Source: an uncultured Mycoplasmatota bacterium (GTDB lineage: Bacteria; Bacillota_I; Bacilli_A; RF39; UBA660). Taken from it: 11,584 nucleotides of DNA. Each line of letters starts with the position of its first letter. Within the stretch, counting starts at the first letter, position 1. The translations under genes and the position numbers were made by a program. Location: positions 1 to 11,584 of the forward strand of contig URPE01000031.1 in assembly GCA_900549625.1 (NCBI GenBank), given 5' to 3'. The notes under the pieces are model-generated. The model worked only from the letters and a program-made list of their open reading frames with translations. It did not search any database and was not told the origin of the DNA. Shown here one piece after another: positions 1 to 7,291 of the stretch.

Positions 1-20
1 TTATTTTAGAAGGTTTTTTT
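1..20 (+). terminator. Possible 3' half of a terminator from an upstream gene, cut by the window edge
   Basis: The window opens with AGAAGG running straight into seven T residues, which is how the 3' arm and U-tract of a rho-independent terminator look. The matching 5' arm (CCTTCT) would lie before base 1, so the hairpin cannot be confirmed. If real, it ends transcription of the unseen upstream gene and makes prfB start from its own promoter. Confidence 0.25.
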
Positions 21-108
21 ATGCTTAAAAATTATTATGAAAATTAAATGCAAAATATATCTTACTATATTTTAGTTATCAACAATTAAATATGTTAATT
101 CACTATAA

Positions 109-137
109 TTTACACATTAAAAAAAATTTGCTAAAAT
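109..137 (+). promoter_or_regulatory. Promoter of prfB-yitT (sigma-A type, extended -10)
   Basis: TTTACA at 109-114 is followed by a 17-base spacer and TAAAAT at 132-137, with TG at 129-130 forming an extended -10. Transcription would start near 144, giving a leader of about 17 bases. That leader carries the ribosome binding site GAGG at 150-153, seven bases before the ATG at 161. A second TATAAT lies at 104-109, but its best -35 (TCAACA, 79-84) is weaker and 19 bases away. Confidence 0.6.
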
Positions 138-160
138 ATTACAAGAAATGAGGAATAAAA

Positions 161-1241
161 ATGAATGAAGCAAAATTAGCCTTAAAAAAATTGCAACAAC
201 GTGCAGATGACTTATGGAGGTCTCTTTGACATTGATAAATTAGAATGCGAACTTAATTTATTAAAAGAAGAAATGAATGCTGATGATTTCTGGTCGGACT
301 TAGAAAAAGCGGGTATTGTAAATAGAAAATACGCTAAAATATCCAAGTTAATAACTGATATTAATAATATAAAAACTAATATTAATGATAACTTAGAACT
401 TTTAGAGCTTTTAAATGAAGATGAAATAAAAGATATTATTAACTCAATAGATGCGATAACTAAAAATTTGGATGAATTAGAAATAGAAAATCTTTTAAAT
501 GGTGAATTTGATGACTTAAATTGTTACTTAGAAATTCACCCTGGAGCAGGTGGTACAGAATCATGTGACTGGGCTTCCATGCTTTTACGCATGTATAAAA
601 TGTTTTGCGAAAAAAATGGCTTTTCCTATGAAGTTGTTGAAGAACAAAAGGGCGATGAAGCAGGTATTAAAAGTGCCACAATAAAAATAAACGGACCATT
701 TGCCTATGGCTATCTTAAAAATGAAAAAGGAGTGCACAGGTTGGTAAGAATATCACCATTTGATGCGGGTAAAAGACGCCACACATCATTTGCCAGTGTT
801 GGTGTCATTCCAGAATATAATAAAGACATTTCTATAGATATTAAAGAAACAGATTTAAAAATAGACGTGTATCATTCTAGTGGTGCTGGTGGTCAATCAG
901 TTAATACGGCCAATTCTGCTGTTCGTATTACTCATTTACCAACTAAAACAGTTGTAACATGTCAACAAGAACGTAGCCAATTAAAAAACAAAGAAATGGC
1001 TATGAAACTATTAAAAAGTAAATTATTTCAATTAGAACAAGAGAAAAAACAAAAAGAACTAGCTACTTTAAAAGGTGAGAACACCAATATTGACTTTGGT
1101 AGCCAAATTAGAAACTATGTTCTAGAGCCTTATAAACTAATTAAAGATACTAGAGTAAACTATGAAACCAGCAATGTTGATAAATTCTTAGATGGGGACA
1201 TTTTACCACTGCTAGAAGCATTAGTTAGAAACAAAAAATAA
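161..1241 (+). CDS. prfB: Peptide chain release factor 2 (RF2), expressed by +1 programmed frameshift
   Basis: RF2 recognises UAA and UGA in the ribosomal A site and triggers peptide release. The coding sequence is join(161..226,228..1241), about 359 residues, close to the 365 of E. coli RF2. The first 22 codons from ATG 161 are in one frame and end at an in-frame TGA (227-229). The rest, starting with GAC at 228, is in the +1 frame. The SPF stop-recognition tripeptide is at about residues 198-200 (bases 753-761). The catalytic GGQ is at about 243-245 (888-896), inside the family sequence SSGAGGQSVN. The helical N-terminal domain and the central DWASMLLRMY stretch also match RF2. Reading from the GTG at 201 would give a wrong N-terminus, because that frame before the shift is not RF2-like. 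YitT follows after 10 bp, so the two are probably cotranscribed. Expression should be autoregulated: scarce RF2 gives slow UGA reading and more frameshifting. Confidence 0.96.
216..230 (+). promoter_or_regulatory. prfB programmed +1 frameshift site
   Basis: An internal Shine-Dalgarno-like GGAGG (216-220) lies three bases before the slippery CTT (224-226), followed by TGA (227-229) and C (230). This is the same arrangement and spacing as the E. coli prfB site (AGGGGG, three bases, CUU UGA C). Peptidyl-tRNA-Leu slips from CTT to TTT, and the next codon read is GAC (Asp). Without slippage the product is a 22-residue peptide. The C after TGA is a weak termination context. Confidence 0.95.
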
Positions 1242-1251
1242 AGAGGTAATT

Positions 1252-2106
1252 ATGAAAATAAAAGTAAAACAATATAGTGCAGTAATTTTAGGCCTTTTCT
1301 TAGTAGCGGTAGCTTTTAACGTATTCTTATCACCTTATAACCTAGTGGCCGGTGGTGTATCTGGTTTTGCAATAATAATTAGGAGCCTTTTTCAAATTAA
1401 CGAAAGTATTACGATTTATCTAATTAATATATTCTTAGTTTTAATAAGCTTCAGATTACTTGGTAAAGAAAAAACCAAAAACACTTTACTTGGTTCATTT
1501 GTATTTCCCTTATTTGTTTCTCTTACGTCAGGACTAAAAGATTTAATTATACTTGATTTAGATCCGTTAATAATTGCTATCCTAGGTGGTGCTATCAGTG
1601 GCTTTGGGTATGGTCTTGTCTTTCGTAATAATTTTACAACTGGTGGCACTGATATATTAAATCAACTTGTAGAAAAATACTTAAAAATACCTATGGCTAA
1701 ATCAATCATGATGGTTGATGGGCCTATTGTACTACTAGGATGTATTTCTTTTGGTATACCAAATACTATGTATGCTTTAGTTGCATTAGTCTTAATAAGT
1801 TATTTATCAAATAACACTATGTTAGAACTAAACAAAAACCGTGTATTATATATAACAACTCGTTATCCAAAAGAAATAAAAGAATTTCTTATGCAAGAAT
1901 ATTATTATGATGTAACCATACTAAATACAGAAGGTGGCTATAAAAATACTAAACGTAAAATGCTAATGTGCAGTGTTAATGAAAAGGATTATTACATAAT
2001 AAAAGAAGGAATTCTTCTAATTGATGAAAATGCCTTTATAGTCGTTACCAAATCATATGAGCAAAAAAATGCCAATAAAACATTACGTAGCAAATTAACA
2101 CTCTGA
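1252..2106 (+). CDS. YitT-family membrane protein (DUF161 + DUF2179)
   Basis: The product is a 284-residue integral membrane protein of unknown transport or regulatory role. Hydrophobic segments lie at about residues 8-26, 31-48, 53-70, 79-95, 105-124 and 152-187. The glycine-rich stretches at 33-38 (AGGVSG) and 112-134, including TTGGTD at 129-134, are typical of the YitT/DUF161 fold. The soluble C-terminal part, about 195-270, fits the DUF2179 domain, including the YYYDVTILNTEGGY region. The length is normal for the family. The start at ATG 1252 is supported by AGAGGT just upstream, and the gene begins 10 bp after prfB. It ends in TGA, one of the signs that UGA is a stop codon here. Its substrate, if it has one, cannot be told from the sequence. 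Confidence 0.9.
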   Translation: MKIKVKQYSAVILGLFLVAVAFNVFLSPYNLVAGGVSGFAIIIRSLFQINESITIYLINIFLVLISFRLLGKEKTKNTLLGSFVFPLFVSLTSGLKDLIILDLDPLIIAILGGAISGFGYGLVFRNNFTTGGTDILNQLVEKYLKIPMAKSIMMVDGPIVLLGCISFGIPNTMYALVALVLISYLSNNTMLELNKNRVLYITTRYPKEIKEFLMQEYYYDVTILNTEGGYKNTKRKMLMCSVNEKDYYIIKEGILLIDENAFIVVTKSYEQKNANKTLRSKLTL

Positions 2107-2128
2107 GCAAATAAGTGCTAAAAATATA

Positions 2129-2157
2129 TTGCTATTTAGTTAAAAATAAAGTACAAT
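2129..2157 (+). promoter_or_regulatory. Promoter of tilS-ftsH
   Basis: TTGCTA at 2129-2134, a 17-base spacer and TACAAT at 2152-2157 form a good sigma-A promoter in the 74-base gap after the YitT gene. The predicted start near 2164 leaves a leader of about 17 bases before the tilS ATG. I see no convincing terminator in the gap, so read-through from prfB-yitT may add to expression. Confidence 0.6.
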
Positions 2158-2170
2158 ATTAATTGTTCTT

Positions 2171-2176
2171 AAGGAG
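2171..2176 (+). promoter_or_regulatory. Ribosome binding site that fixes the tilS start
   Basis: AAGGAG lies four bases before ATG 2181. An upstream in-frame TTG at 2163 would place the Shine-Dalgarno inside the coding region and has no ribosome binding site of its own, so the ATG is the start. Confidence 0.75.
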
Positions 2177-2180
2177 ATTT

Positions 2181-3500
2181 ATGAAAGAAGCAAAAGAATT
2201 TATTGAAAAAAATATTATAGATAACGAACCAGTCATTTTAGCCTTATCTGGCGGGCCTGATTCAATGTGCTTGTTAAACTTACTACTAACTCTTAAAAAA
2301 AATGTGATCGCTTTGCATATTAATCATAATACGCGACAATCTTGTGATGACGAATACATATTTTTAAAAAATTATGCTAAAGAAAAAGACTTCATTTTAG
2401 AGTATTTTAAAATAGAAAACTATACTAAAAATAGGTTTACTGAAGAAGAAGCAAGGAGCATTAGATACAAACATTTAAAAGAAATAGCAGCTAAGTATAA
2501 TGCTAAAAAAGTACTTACTGCTCATCATGCTGATGACTTAACTGAAACCATTTTAATGCGTTTATTAAGAGGTAGCACTATTGGAGGGTATGCTGGTATT
2601 AAAAGAAAAAGTACTTGGGATGAGATAGATATACTAAGACCTCTTCTTTTAGTAACTAAAGAAGAAATCTATGCCTATTTAAAAAGTGAAAATATACCTT
2701 ATGTTGAAGATGAAACTAACGCTCTGGACATTACCTTAAGAAATCGTATTCGGCATCATATTTTACCACTATTAAAAGAATATGAACCAAATTATGCCAA
2801 AAAAGTTTTTAATATGAGCACAACACTTACTAATGCTGAAACCTTTATAAAACTAGAGCTAGATAAAATAAAAAAAGATGTTATCAACAATAGCCAAATA
2901 AATATCTCAAAATTTACTAAACTAGAAGAAGTAGAACAAGAATTTTTACTAGAAAGTTATTTACATGATATTTATAAAGATGATTTAAAAAAAGTTAGTC
3001 ATAAACATCAAGAAATTTTAAAAAAACTACTATTAAGTAGTAGAAGCAGCCTAGAATATGATTTTCCCGATGATTATAAACTTATTAAAACCAATAGTCT
3101 TGCTTACATAACAAAGGAAACCAAGCAAAAACAAGAAAAAATTTTAGTAACTGAGTATAATGTTCTAGCTAACAATCACATATTAAAGAAAGTGGATAAC
3201 TACACTGAAAAAAGTAATAATGAAATTCACTTAAATAGTAAAGAATTATCCCTACCGTTATATATTGTAAAAAGAGAAGTTGGCATGCGTATGCAAGTTA
3301 AAAATCTTTTAGGCTCAAAAAAAGTGAATGATATCTTAATTGATTCTAAGATACCAAAAGAACAAAAAGACCTAGTTCCTATCATGGTTGATAGTAAAGG
3401 CAATGTCTTATGGATTTTAGGCTTAAAAAAATCAAAATATGACATAGAAAAAAATGGAAACTATGATATAATATACAAGTACACAAAAGAGGAGGAATAA
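2181..3500 (+). CDS. tilS: tRNA(Ile)-lysidine synthase
   Basis: TilS uses ATP and lysine to convert C34 of the CAU-anticodon tRNA-Ile2 to lysidine, which switches charging and decoding from Met to Ile (AUA). This is an essential step in a genome so rich in ATA codons. The protein is 439 residues. The N-type ATP pyrophosphatase P-loop SGGPDS is at residues 23-28. The family signature AHHADDLTETILMRLLRG is at 114-131. A substrate-binding middle region and a TilS C-terminal domain follow, the latter in the last 80 or so residues, with KREVGMRMQ and GSKKVNDILID near its start. The start at ATG 2181 follows from AAGGAG. The ftsH start lies 4 bp beyond the stop, and its GGAGG overlaps the last tilS codons, so the pair is coupled. 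The hpt gene often found between them is absent. Confidence 0.96.
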   Translation: MKEAKEFIEKNIIDNEPVILALSGGPDSMCLLNLLLTLKKNVIALHINHNTRQSCDDEYIFLKNYAKEKDFILEYFKIENYTKNRFTEEEARSIRYKHLKEIAAKYNAKKVLTAHHADDLTETILMRLLRGSTIGGYAGIKRKSTWDEIDILRPLLLVTKEEIYAYLKSENIPYVEDETNALDITLRNRIRHHILPLLKEYEPNYAKKVFNMSTTLTNAETFIKLELDKIKKDVINNSQINISKFTKLEEVEQEFLLESYLHDIYKDDLKKVSHKHQEILKKLLLSSRSSLEYDFPDDYKLIKTNSLAYITKETKQKQEKILVTEYNVLANNHILKKVDNYTEKSNNEIHLNSKELSLPLYIVKREVGMRMQVKNLLGSKKVNDILIDSKIPKEQKDLVPIMVDSKGNVLWILGLKKSKYDIEKNGNYDIIYKYTKEEE

Positions 3501-3504
3501 AAAA

Positions 3505-5493
3505 ATGAAAAAAAATAATCAAAATACAATGAAAAATCTATTTCCTTACTTGATTTTGGTAATAGTTATTTTTGTTGTTTTAAGCGTTCTAAACATTGGT
3601 AGAACAAAAGTTAACAACTTTACAACTGGTGAGTTATTAAATGAAATATCTAATAAAAGCGTAACAGAAATAACAATTACTCCAAGTGGGGAAGAAAACG
3701 TTTACTACGTTGAAGGAAAACTTAGTAGCTATGGAGAAAATGAAAAATTTAAAGCTACTGTTGTTGAAGCAGAATTAAATAATGTCATTAAGTATGCTGA
3801 AACAAATAATTTAAAGGTATATGAAACTAATCCAGATCCTGGTTCAATATCTTGGGTTTACATCCTTATCAATGTTGTTCCTTTAGTTGTTTTAGTTGGG
3901 GCGACATACTTCATATTTATTAAAATGGCTAATACCAATAAAGGGTCTATGGATTTTGGTAAAAGTAGAGCTAAATTGTCTGCTGATGGTGGCAAAGTAA
4001 GATTTTCAGATGTTGCTGGTTTAAAAGAAGAAAAAGAAGAAGTATCAGAACTTATTGATTTCTTAAAAAATCCTAAAAAGTTTCAAAAACTAGGAGCAAG
4101 AATTCCTAAAGGTGTACTTTTAGTAGGCCCTCCAGGAACTGGTAAAACATTACTTGCTAAAGCTGTTGCCGGTGAAGCCAATGTTCCATTCTATTTTATA
4201 AGTGGTTCTGATTTTGTCGAATTATTTGTTGGTGTAGGTGCAAGTCGTGTAAGAGACATGTTTAAAGAAGCCAAAAGAAATGCCCCATGCTTAATATTTA
4301 TTGATGAAATTGATGCTGTTGGCCGTCAAAGAGGTTCTGGTATCGGTGGTGGACATGATGAAAGAGAACAAACGCTTAACCAATTACTAACTGAAATGGA
4401 TGGCTTTGGTGCTAATGAAGGTATAATAATAATCGCAGCAACTAATAGACCAGACGTTTTGGACCCAGCTCTTTTAAGACCAGGAAGATTTGACCGTCAA
4501 GTGACAGTTAATCTACCTGATACTGAAGAACGTGAAGCTATTTTAAAAGTTCATGCTAAAAATAAAGTATTAGCTAAAGATGTTAATTTAAAAAGTATCA
4601 GTTCTAGAACATCTGGTTTCTCTGGCGCTGACTTAGAAAACTTAATGAACGAATCTGCATTACTAGCAGTTAGAAAAAATGAAAGTGCTATTACTCTTGA
4701 AGATATTGATGAAGCAACCGATCGTGTTTTAATGGGACCTGCTAAAACAAGTCGTAAAGTAAGTGAAGAAATTAAATGGTTAACCGCGGTTCATGAATCT
4801 GGACATGCCGTTATAGGTTTAAAATTAAAAGATGCAATGGAAGTTCAAAAAATTACCATCGTTCCTCGTGGAATGGCTGGTGGGTATACATCATATACCC
4901 CAAAAGAAGATAACATTACTAGATATACTAAAAACGAAATGATTGCCATGATTACAAGTAGTCTAGGTGGTCGTGCCTCTGAAGAACTATTCTTAGGCGA
5001 TGTTACTACTGGAGCTAGCGATGATTTCAAACGCTCAACTAATCTAGCTCGTAGTATGGTAACCGAATATGGTATGAGTGACTTAGGACCAATTCGTTAC
5101 GAACAAAATCAAAGTGAAAATGTTTTCCTTGGAAGAGATTACAACAAAACTAAAAACTACTCTGATCAAGTTGCCTTAGAAATTGATAAAGAAGTTCAAA
5201 AAATAATTACTAAATGTTATGACAATGCCAAAGAAATACTAGAAGAAAACAAAGACTTAGTCATGCTACTATCACACACTTTAATTGAAAAAGAAACTAT
5301 TACAAAAGAACAAATAGATGAATTAGTAAGAACTGGTAAAATCGTTGATGATAAATTTGAAATAAGTGATGAGCCAACTCTTTCTAAATTAAGAGAAGAA
5401 GCAAAAACACTAAAAATTAAGGGTTATACCAAAATGACTAAAGAAGAATTGGAAAGCGCAATTAAAGAAAGTGAAGACAAGAAAATAGGGTAA
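3505..5493 (+). CDS. ftsH: ATP-dependent zinc metalloprotease FtsH, with an extra C-terminal Rho_N-like segment
   Basis: FtsH is the membrane-anchored AAA+ protease that extracts and degrades damaged membrane proteins and regulatory substrates. This one has 662 residues. In order it has a transmembrane helix (about 11-29), an extracytoplasmic domain (30-112) and a second helix (117-138). The AAA+ module carries Walker A GPPGTGKT at 208-215, the FVELFVG pore region at 237-243, Walker B IFIDEID at 264-270 and arginine fingers around R325/R328. The protease domain has the zinc site HESGH at 430-434 and a third ligand, D507, in GASDDF. All catalytic residues are present. After the protease domain a linker leads to residues about 624-655, which look like a Rho N-terminal/SAP-like helix-loop-helix (LSKLREEAKTL, then KGYTKMTKEELESAI). 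That is unusual for FtsH. GGAGG at 3491-3495 serves the ATG at 3505. Confidence 0.97.
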   Translation: MKKNNQNTMKNLFPYLILVIVIFVVLSVLNIGRTKVNNFTTGELLNEISNKSVTEITITPSGEENVYYVEGKLSSYGENEKFKATVVEAELNNVIKYAETNNLKVYETNPDPGSISWVYILINVVPLVVLVGATYFIFIKMANTNKGSMDFGKSRAKLSADGGKVRFSDVAGLKEEKEEVSELIDFLKNPKKFQKLGARIPKGVLLVGPPGTGKTLLAKAVAGEANVPFYFISGSDFVELFVGVGASRVRDMFKEAKRNAPCLIFIDEIDAVGRQRGSGIGGGHDEREQTLNQLLTEMDGFGANEGIIIIAATNRPDVLDPALLRPGRFDRQVTVNLPDTEEREAILKVHAKNKVLAKDVNLKSISSRTSGFSGADLENLMNESALLAVRKNESAITLEDIDEATDRVLMGPAKTSRKVSEEIKWLTAVHESGHAVIGLKLKDAMEVQKITIVPRGMAGGYTSYTPKEDNITRYTKNEMIAMITSSLGGRASEELFLGDVTTGASDDFKRSTNLARSMVTEYGMSDLGPIRYEQNQSENVFLGRDYNKTKNYSDQVALEIDKEVQKIITKCYDNAKEILEENKDLVMLLSHTLIEKETITKEQIDELVRTGKIVDDKFEISDEPTLSKLREEAKTLKIKGYTKMTKEELESAIKESEDKKIG

Positions 5494-5511
5494 TAATTAT
5501 CCTGTTTTTTT
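5482..5511 (+). terminator. Rho-independent terminator of tilS-ftsH, overlapping the ftsH stop codon
   Basis: The 5' arm at 5482-5493 (AAAATAGGGTAA) pairs with 5497-5508 around a three-base TAA loop. The core is AGGGTAA against TTATCCT with one G-T wobble, extended by another wobble and A-T pairs. A run of seven T residues follows (5505-5511). The 5' arm includes the last codons and the stop codon of ftsH. Confidence 0.75.
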
Positions 5512-5565
5512 ACTATTAAAATTAGCTAATCACAAAAAAATACTATATATTTTTCTCATTTTCTA

Positions 5566-5594
5566 AAGACAAAAGGATTATCTTATGATAAAAT
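5566..5594 (+). promoter_or_regulatory. Promoter of the parA-ychF operon (extended -10)
   Basis: AAGACA at 5566-5571, a 17-base spacer and TAAAAT at 5589-5594, with TG at 5586-5587 as an extended -10, lie upstream of parA. Transcription would begin near 5601, about 24 bases before the ATG. A short inverted repeat, TTATC-TTAT-GATAA (5578-5591), overlaps the -10 region. The purine-rich GAGGGTGG at 5613-5620 is the likely ribosome binding site. Confidence 0.5.
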
Positions 5595-5624
5595 GTTAAT
5601 AGACTGAAATTAGAGGGTGGTATT

Positions 5625-6410
5625 ATGGCAAAAATTATTTCATTAGTAAATCAAAAAGGTGGTGTAGGAAAAACTACAACTAGTATAAATCTTGCAGCAG
5701 CCTTAGGAAAAGAAGGTAAAAAAACGCTTTTAATTGACTTGGACCCCCAAGGAAATGCATCCAACGGCTTAGGATTAAATAGCAATGACTTTGAAAAAGA
5801 TATTTATGACGTTATAACAGGTGCTTGTAACATAAAAGATGCAATTATCAAAACTAAATTTAAAAATTTGTCAATTATTCCAGCTACAATTAACCTGGCT
5901 GGTATAGATGTCGAATTTGTAAAAAAAATGCTAGAAGACCCAACGTTTCACCAAAATGAGCAACTAAGAACGGTTTTAGAAGAAATAAAAGACAAATATG
6001 ATTTTATCATAATAGACTGTCAACCTTCTCTAGGTATATCTGCAATGAACGCTCTTGTTGCAAGTAATTCAGTAATTATACCAGTGCAATGTGAATATTA
6101 TGCTCTAGAAGGAATAACCCAACTTTTAAATTCAATTATTTTAGTTCAATCTAATATGAATCCTGATTTAAGAATTGAAGGTGTTTTACTAACGATGCTA
6201 GATGGTAGAACCAACATTGGCCTAGAGGTTATAGAAGAAGTAAGAAAGTGCTTTAAATCAAAAGTATTTAATACTATCATACCTAGACTTGTTAGATTAG
6301 TAGAAGCTCCAAGTCATGGCAAACCTATTAGTGATTATGACCCAACATCACGAGCTACACTTGCTTATGAAAACTTAGCAAAGGAAGTGATTAATAGAAA
6401 TGGAAACTAA
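5625..6410 (+). CDS. parA: Chromosome-partitioning ATPase ParA (Soj)
   Basis: ParA is the ATP-dependent, DNA-binding partner of ParB. It helps move and separate replicated origins and, in Bacillus, also modulates DnaA. The 261-residue protein has the deviant Walker A motif KGGVGKTT at 11-18 (signature lysine K11), the A' motif DLDPQGNAS at 38-46 and the Walker B region FIIIDCQPSLG at 127-137. The family's QCEYYALEG segment is at 155-163. The length is that of chromosomal Soj-type ParA, with no N-terminal HTH of the plasmid type. The parB start codon lies inside its last codons (11 bp overlap), so translation is coupled. The adjacent mscS-DUF951-ychF genes support a chromosomal, origin-proximal locus rather than a plasmid one. 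Confidence 0.96.
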   Translation: MAKIISLVNQKGGVGKTTTSINLAAALGKEGKKTLLIDLDPQGNASNGLGLNSNDFEKDIYDVITGACNIKDAIIKTKFKNLSIIPATINLAGIDVEFVKKMLEDPTFHQNEQLRTVLEEIKDKYDFIIIDCQPSLGISAMNALVASNSVIIPVQCEYYALEGITQLLNSIILVQSNMNPDLRIEGVLLTMLDGRTNIGLEVIEEVRKCFKSKVFNTIIPRLVRLVEAPSHGKPISDYDPTSRATLAYENLAKEVINRNGN

Positions 6411-7290
6411 AAGAAAAGCCCTAGGAAAAGGTTTAGAACAATTATTTTCCAATGAAGTTATCAACTTTGAAAATTTTGAAAAAGATATTGTAACCAATAC
6501 ACCTAAGAATGATATAACAGAAATAAAAATTAGTGACATAAGATCAAATCCTTATCAACCACGAAAAACATTTAACGAAAGTAGTTTAAAAGAACTAGCT
6601 GACTCTATTAAAGAATATGGTATTATTGAGCCAGTAATAGTTAAAAAAAGTGTCAAAGGATATGAATTAATTGCGGGTGAAAGAAGAACAAAAGCTGCTA
6701 AACTTGCGGGATTAGAAACAATACCAGCTGTTATCAAAGATTTTAATGATCAAGAAATGATGGAAATAGCTCTTATTGAAAATATTCAAAGAGAAGACTT
6801 AAATCCGATTGATGAAGCGTTTGCATACCAGAAAATCATTGAATTAAGTAAAATGACTCAAGAAGAATTCGCCAAAAAATTCGGTAAAAGTAGAAGCTAT
6901 GTAACTAACATGTTAGGTTTATTAAACTTGCCAGAAAACGTTAAAGAATTGGTTAAAAAACATGAGATAAGTATGGGTCATGCAAGAGCCCTAAGTAAAA
7001 TTAGTGATGATGCAAAAGTAAGTGAACTAGCAAGTCGTATAGTAAACGAAGACCTAAGCGTTCGCGATTTAGAAAAAACTATTCAAGAAGGGTCTTTGCC
7101 AAAGTATCGTGAACAAGACCGCGTGAAAGAAACAAAATCAATTAGAAATACAATATATGAAAAAATAATGAGAGAAAAAGTGGGAACTAAGGTAAAAATT
7201 AAAACTAAGAAAATTGAAATTCCTTATGATTCAGAAAAAGATTTAGAAAGAATACTTGAAATATTAGGAATTAGAATTGAAGGTGTTTAA
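6400..7290 (+). CDS. parB: Chromosome-partitioning protein ParB (Spo0J-like)
   Basis: ParB is the CTP-dependent DNA clamp that loads at parS sites, spreads, and recruits ParA and condensin. The protein has 296 residues. The N-terminal basic peptide ending in LGKGLEQLF (residues 8-16) is the conserved ParA-stimulating tail. The ParB/Srx CTPase domain runs from about 42 to 135, with PYQPRK at 51-56, GERR at 93-96 and ENIQRE at 127-132. A helix-turn-helix for parS binding follows at about 152-175 (TQEEFAKKFGKSRSYVTNML). The C-terminal basic and dimerisation region ends at 296. The ATG at 6400 overlaps parA by 11 bp. The nearest purine-rich site (AAGGAAGTG, 6381-6389) is rather far, so expression probably depends on coupling to parA. 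I found no good parS match in the window. Confidence 0.96.
   Translation: METKRKALGKGLEQLFSNEVINFENFEKDIVTNTPKNDITEIKISDIRSNPYQPRKTFNESSLKELADSIKEYGIIEPVIVKKSVKGYELIAGERRTKAAKLAGLETIPAVIKDFNDQEMMEIALIENIQREDLNPIDEAFAYQKIIELSKMTQEEFAKKFGKSRSYVTNMLGLLNLPENVKELVKKHEISMGHARALSKISDDAKVSELASRIVNEDLSVRDLEKTIQEGSLPKYREQDRVKETKSIRNTIYEKIMREKVGTKVKIKTKKIEIPYDSEKDLERILEILGIRIEGV
7280..7285 (+). promoter_or_regulatory. Ribosome binding site that fixes the mscS start
   Basis: AAGGTG, within the last codons of parB, lies six bases before ATG 7292. An in-frame TTG at 7277 would place the site inside the coding region, so the ATG just after the parB stop is preferred. Confidence 0.65.
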
Positions 7291-7291
7291 A

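Noticed and set aside
76..84. TTATCAACA, one mismatch from a DnaA box, in the AT-rich region before prfB
   Set aside because: It is a single site with no cluster, and the same nine bases occur inside tilS near 2881, so chance is enough to explain it. I do not call an origin.
201..227. prfB start at GTG 201
   Set aside because: This would skip the conserved frameshift leader. The ATG at 161 has a promoter and ribosome binding site and gives the RF2-like N-terminus.
2105..2120. Short AGCA...TGCT hairpin after the YitT gene
   Set aside because: The stem is only four pairs and no clean T-tract follows, so it is not a credible terminator.
5532..5553. A/T-only inverted repeat (AAAAATA...TATTTTT) between ftsH and parA
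   Set aside because: It has only A-T pairs, would not be a stable hairpin, and is expected by chance in such sequence.
5944..5959. GTTTCAC half of a parS-like motif inside parA
   Set aside because: Only about 10 of 16 positions match and the second half is absent.
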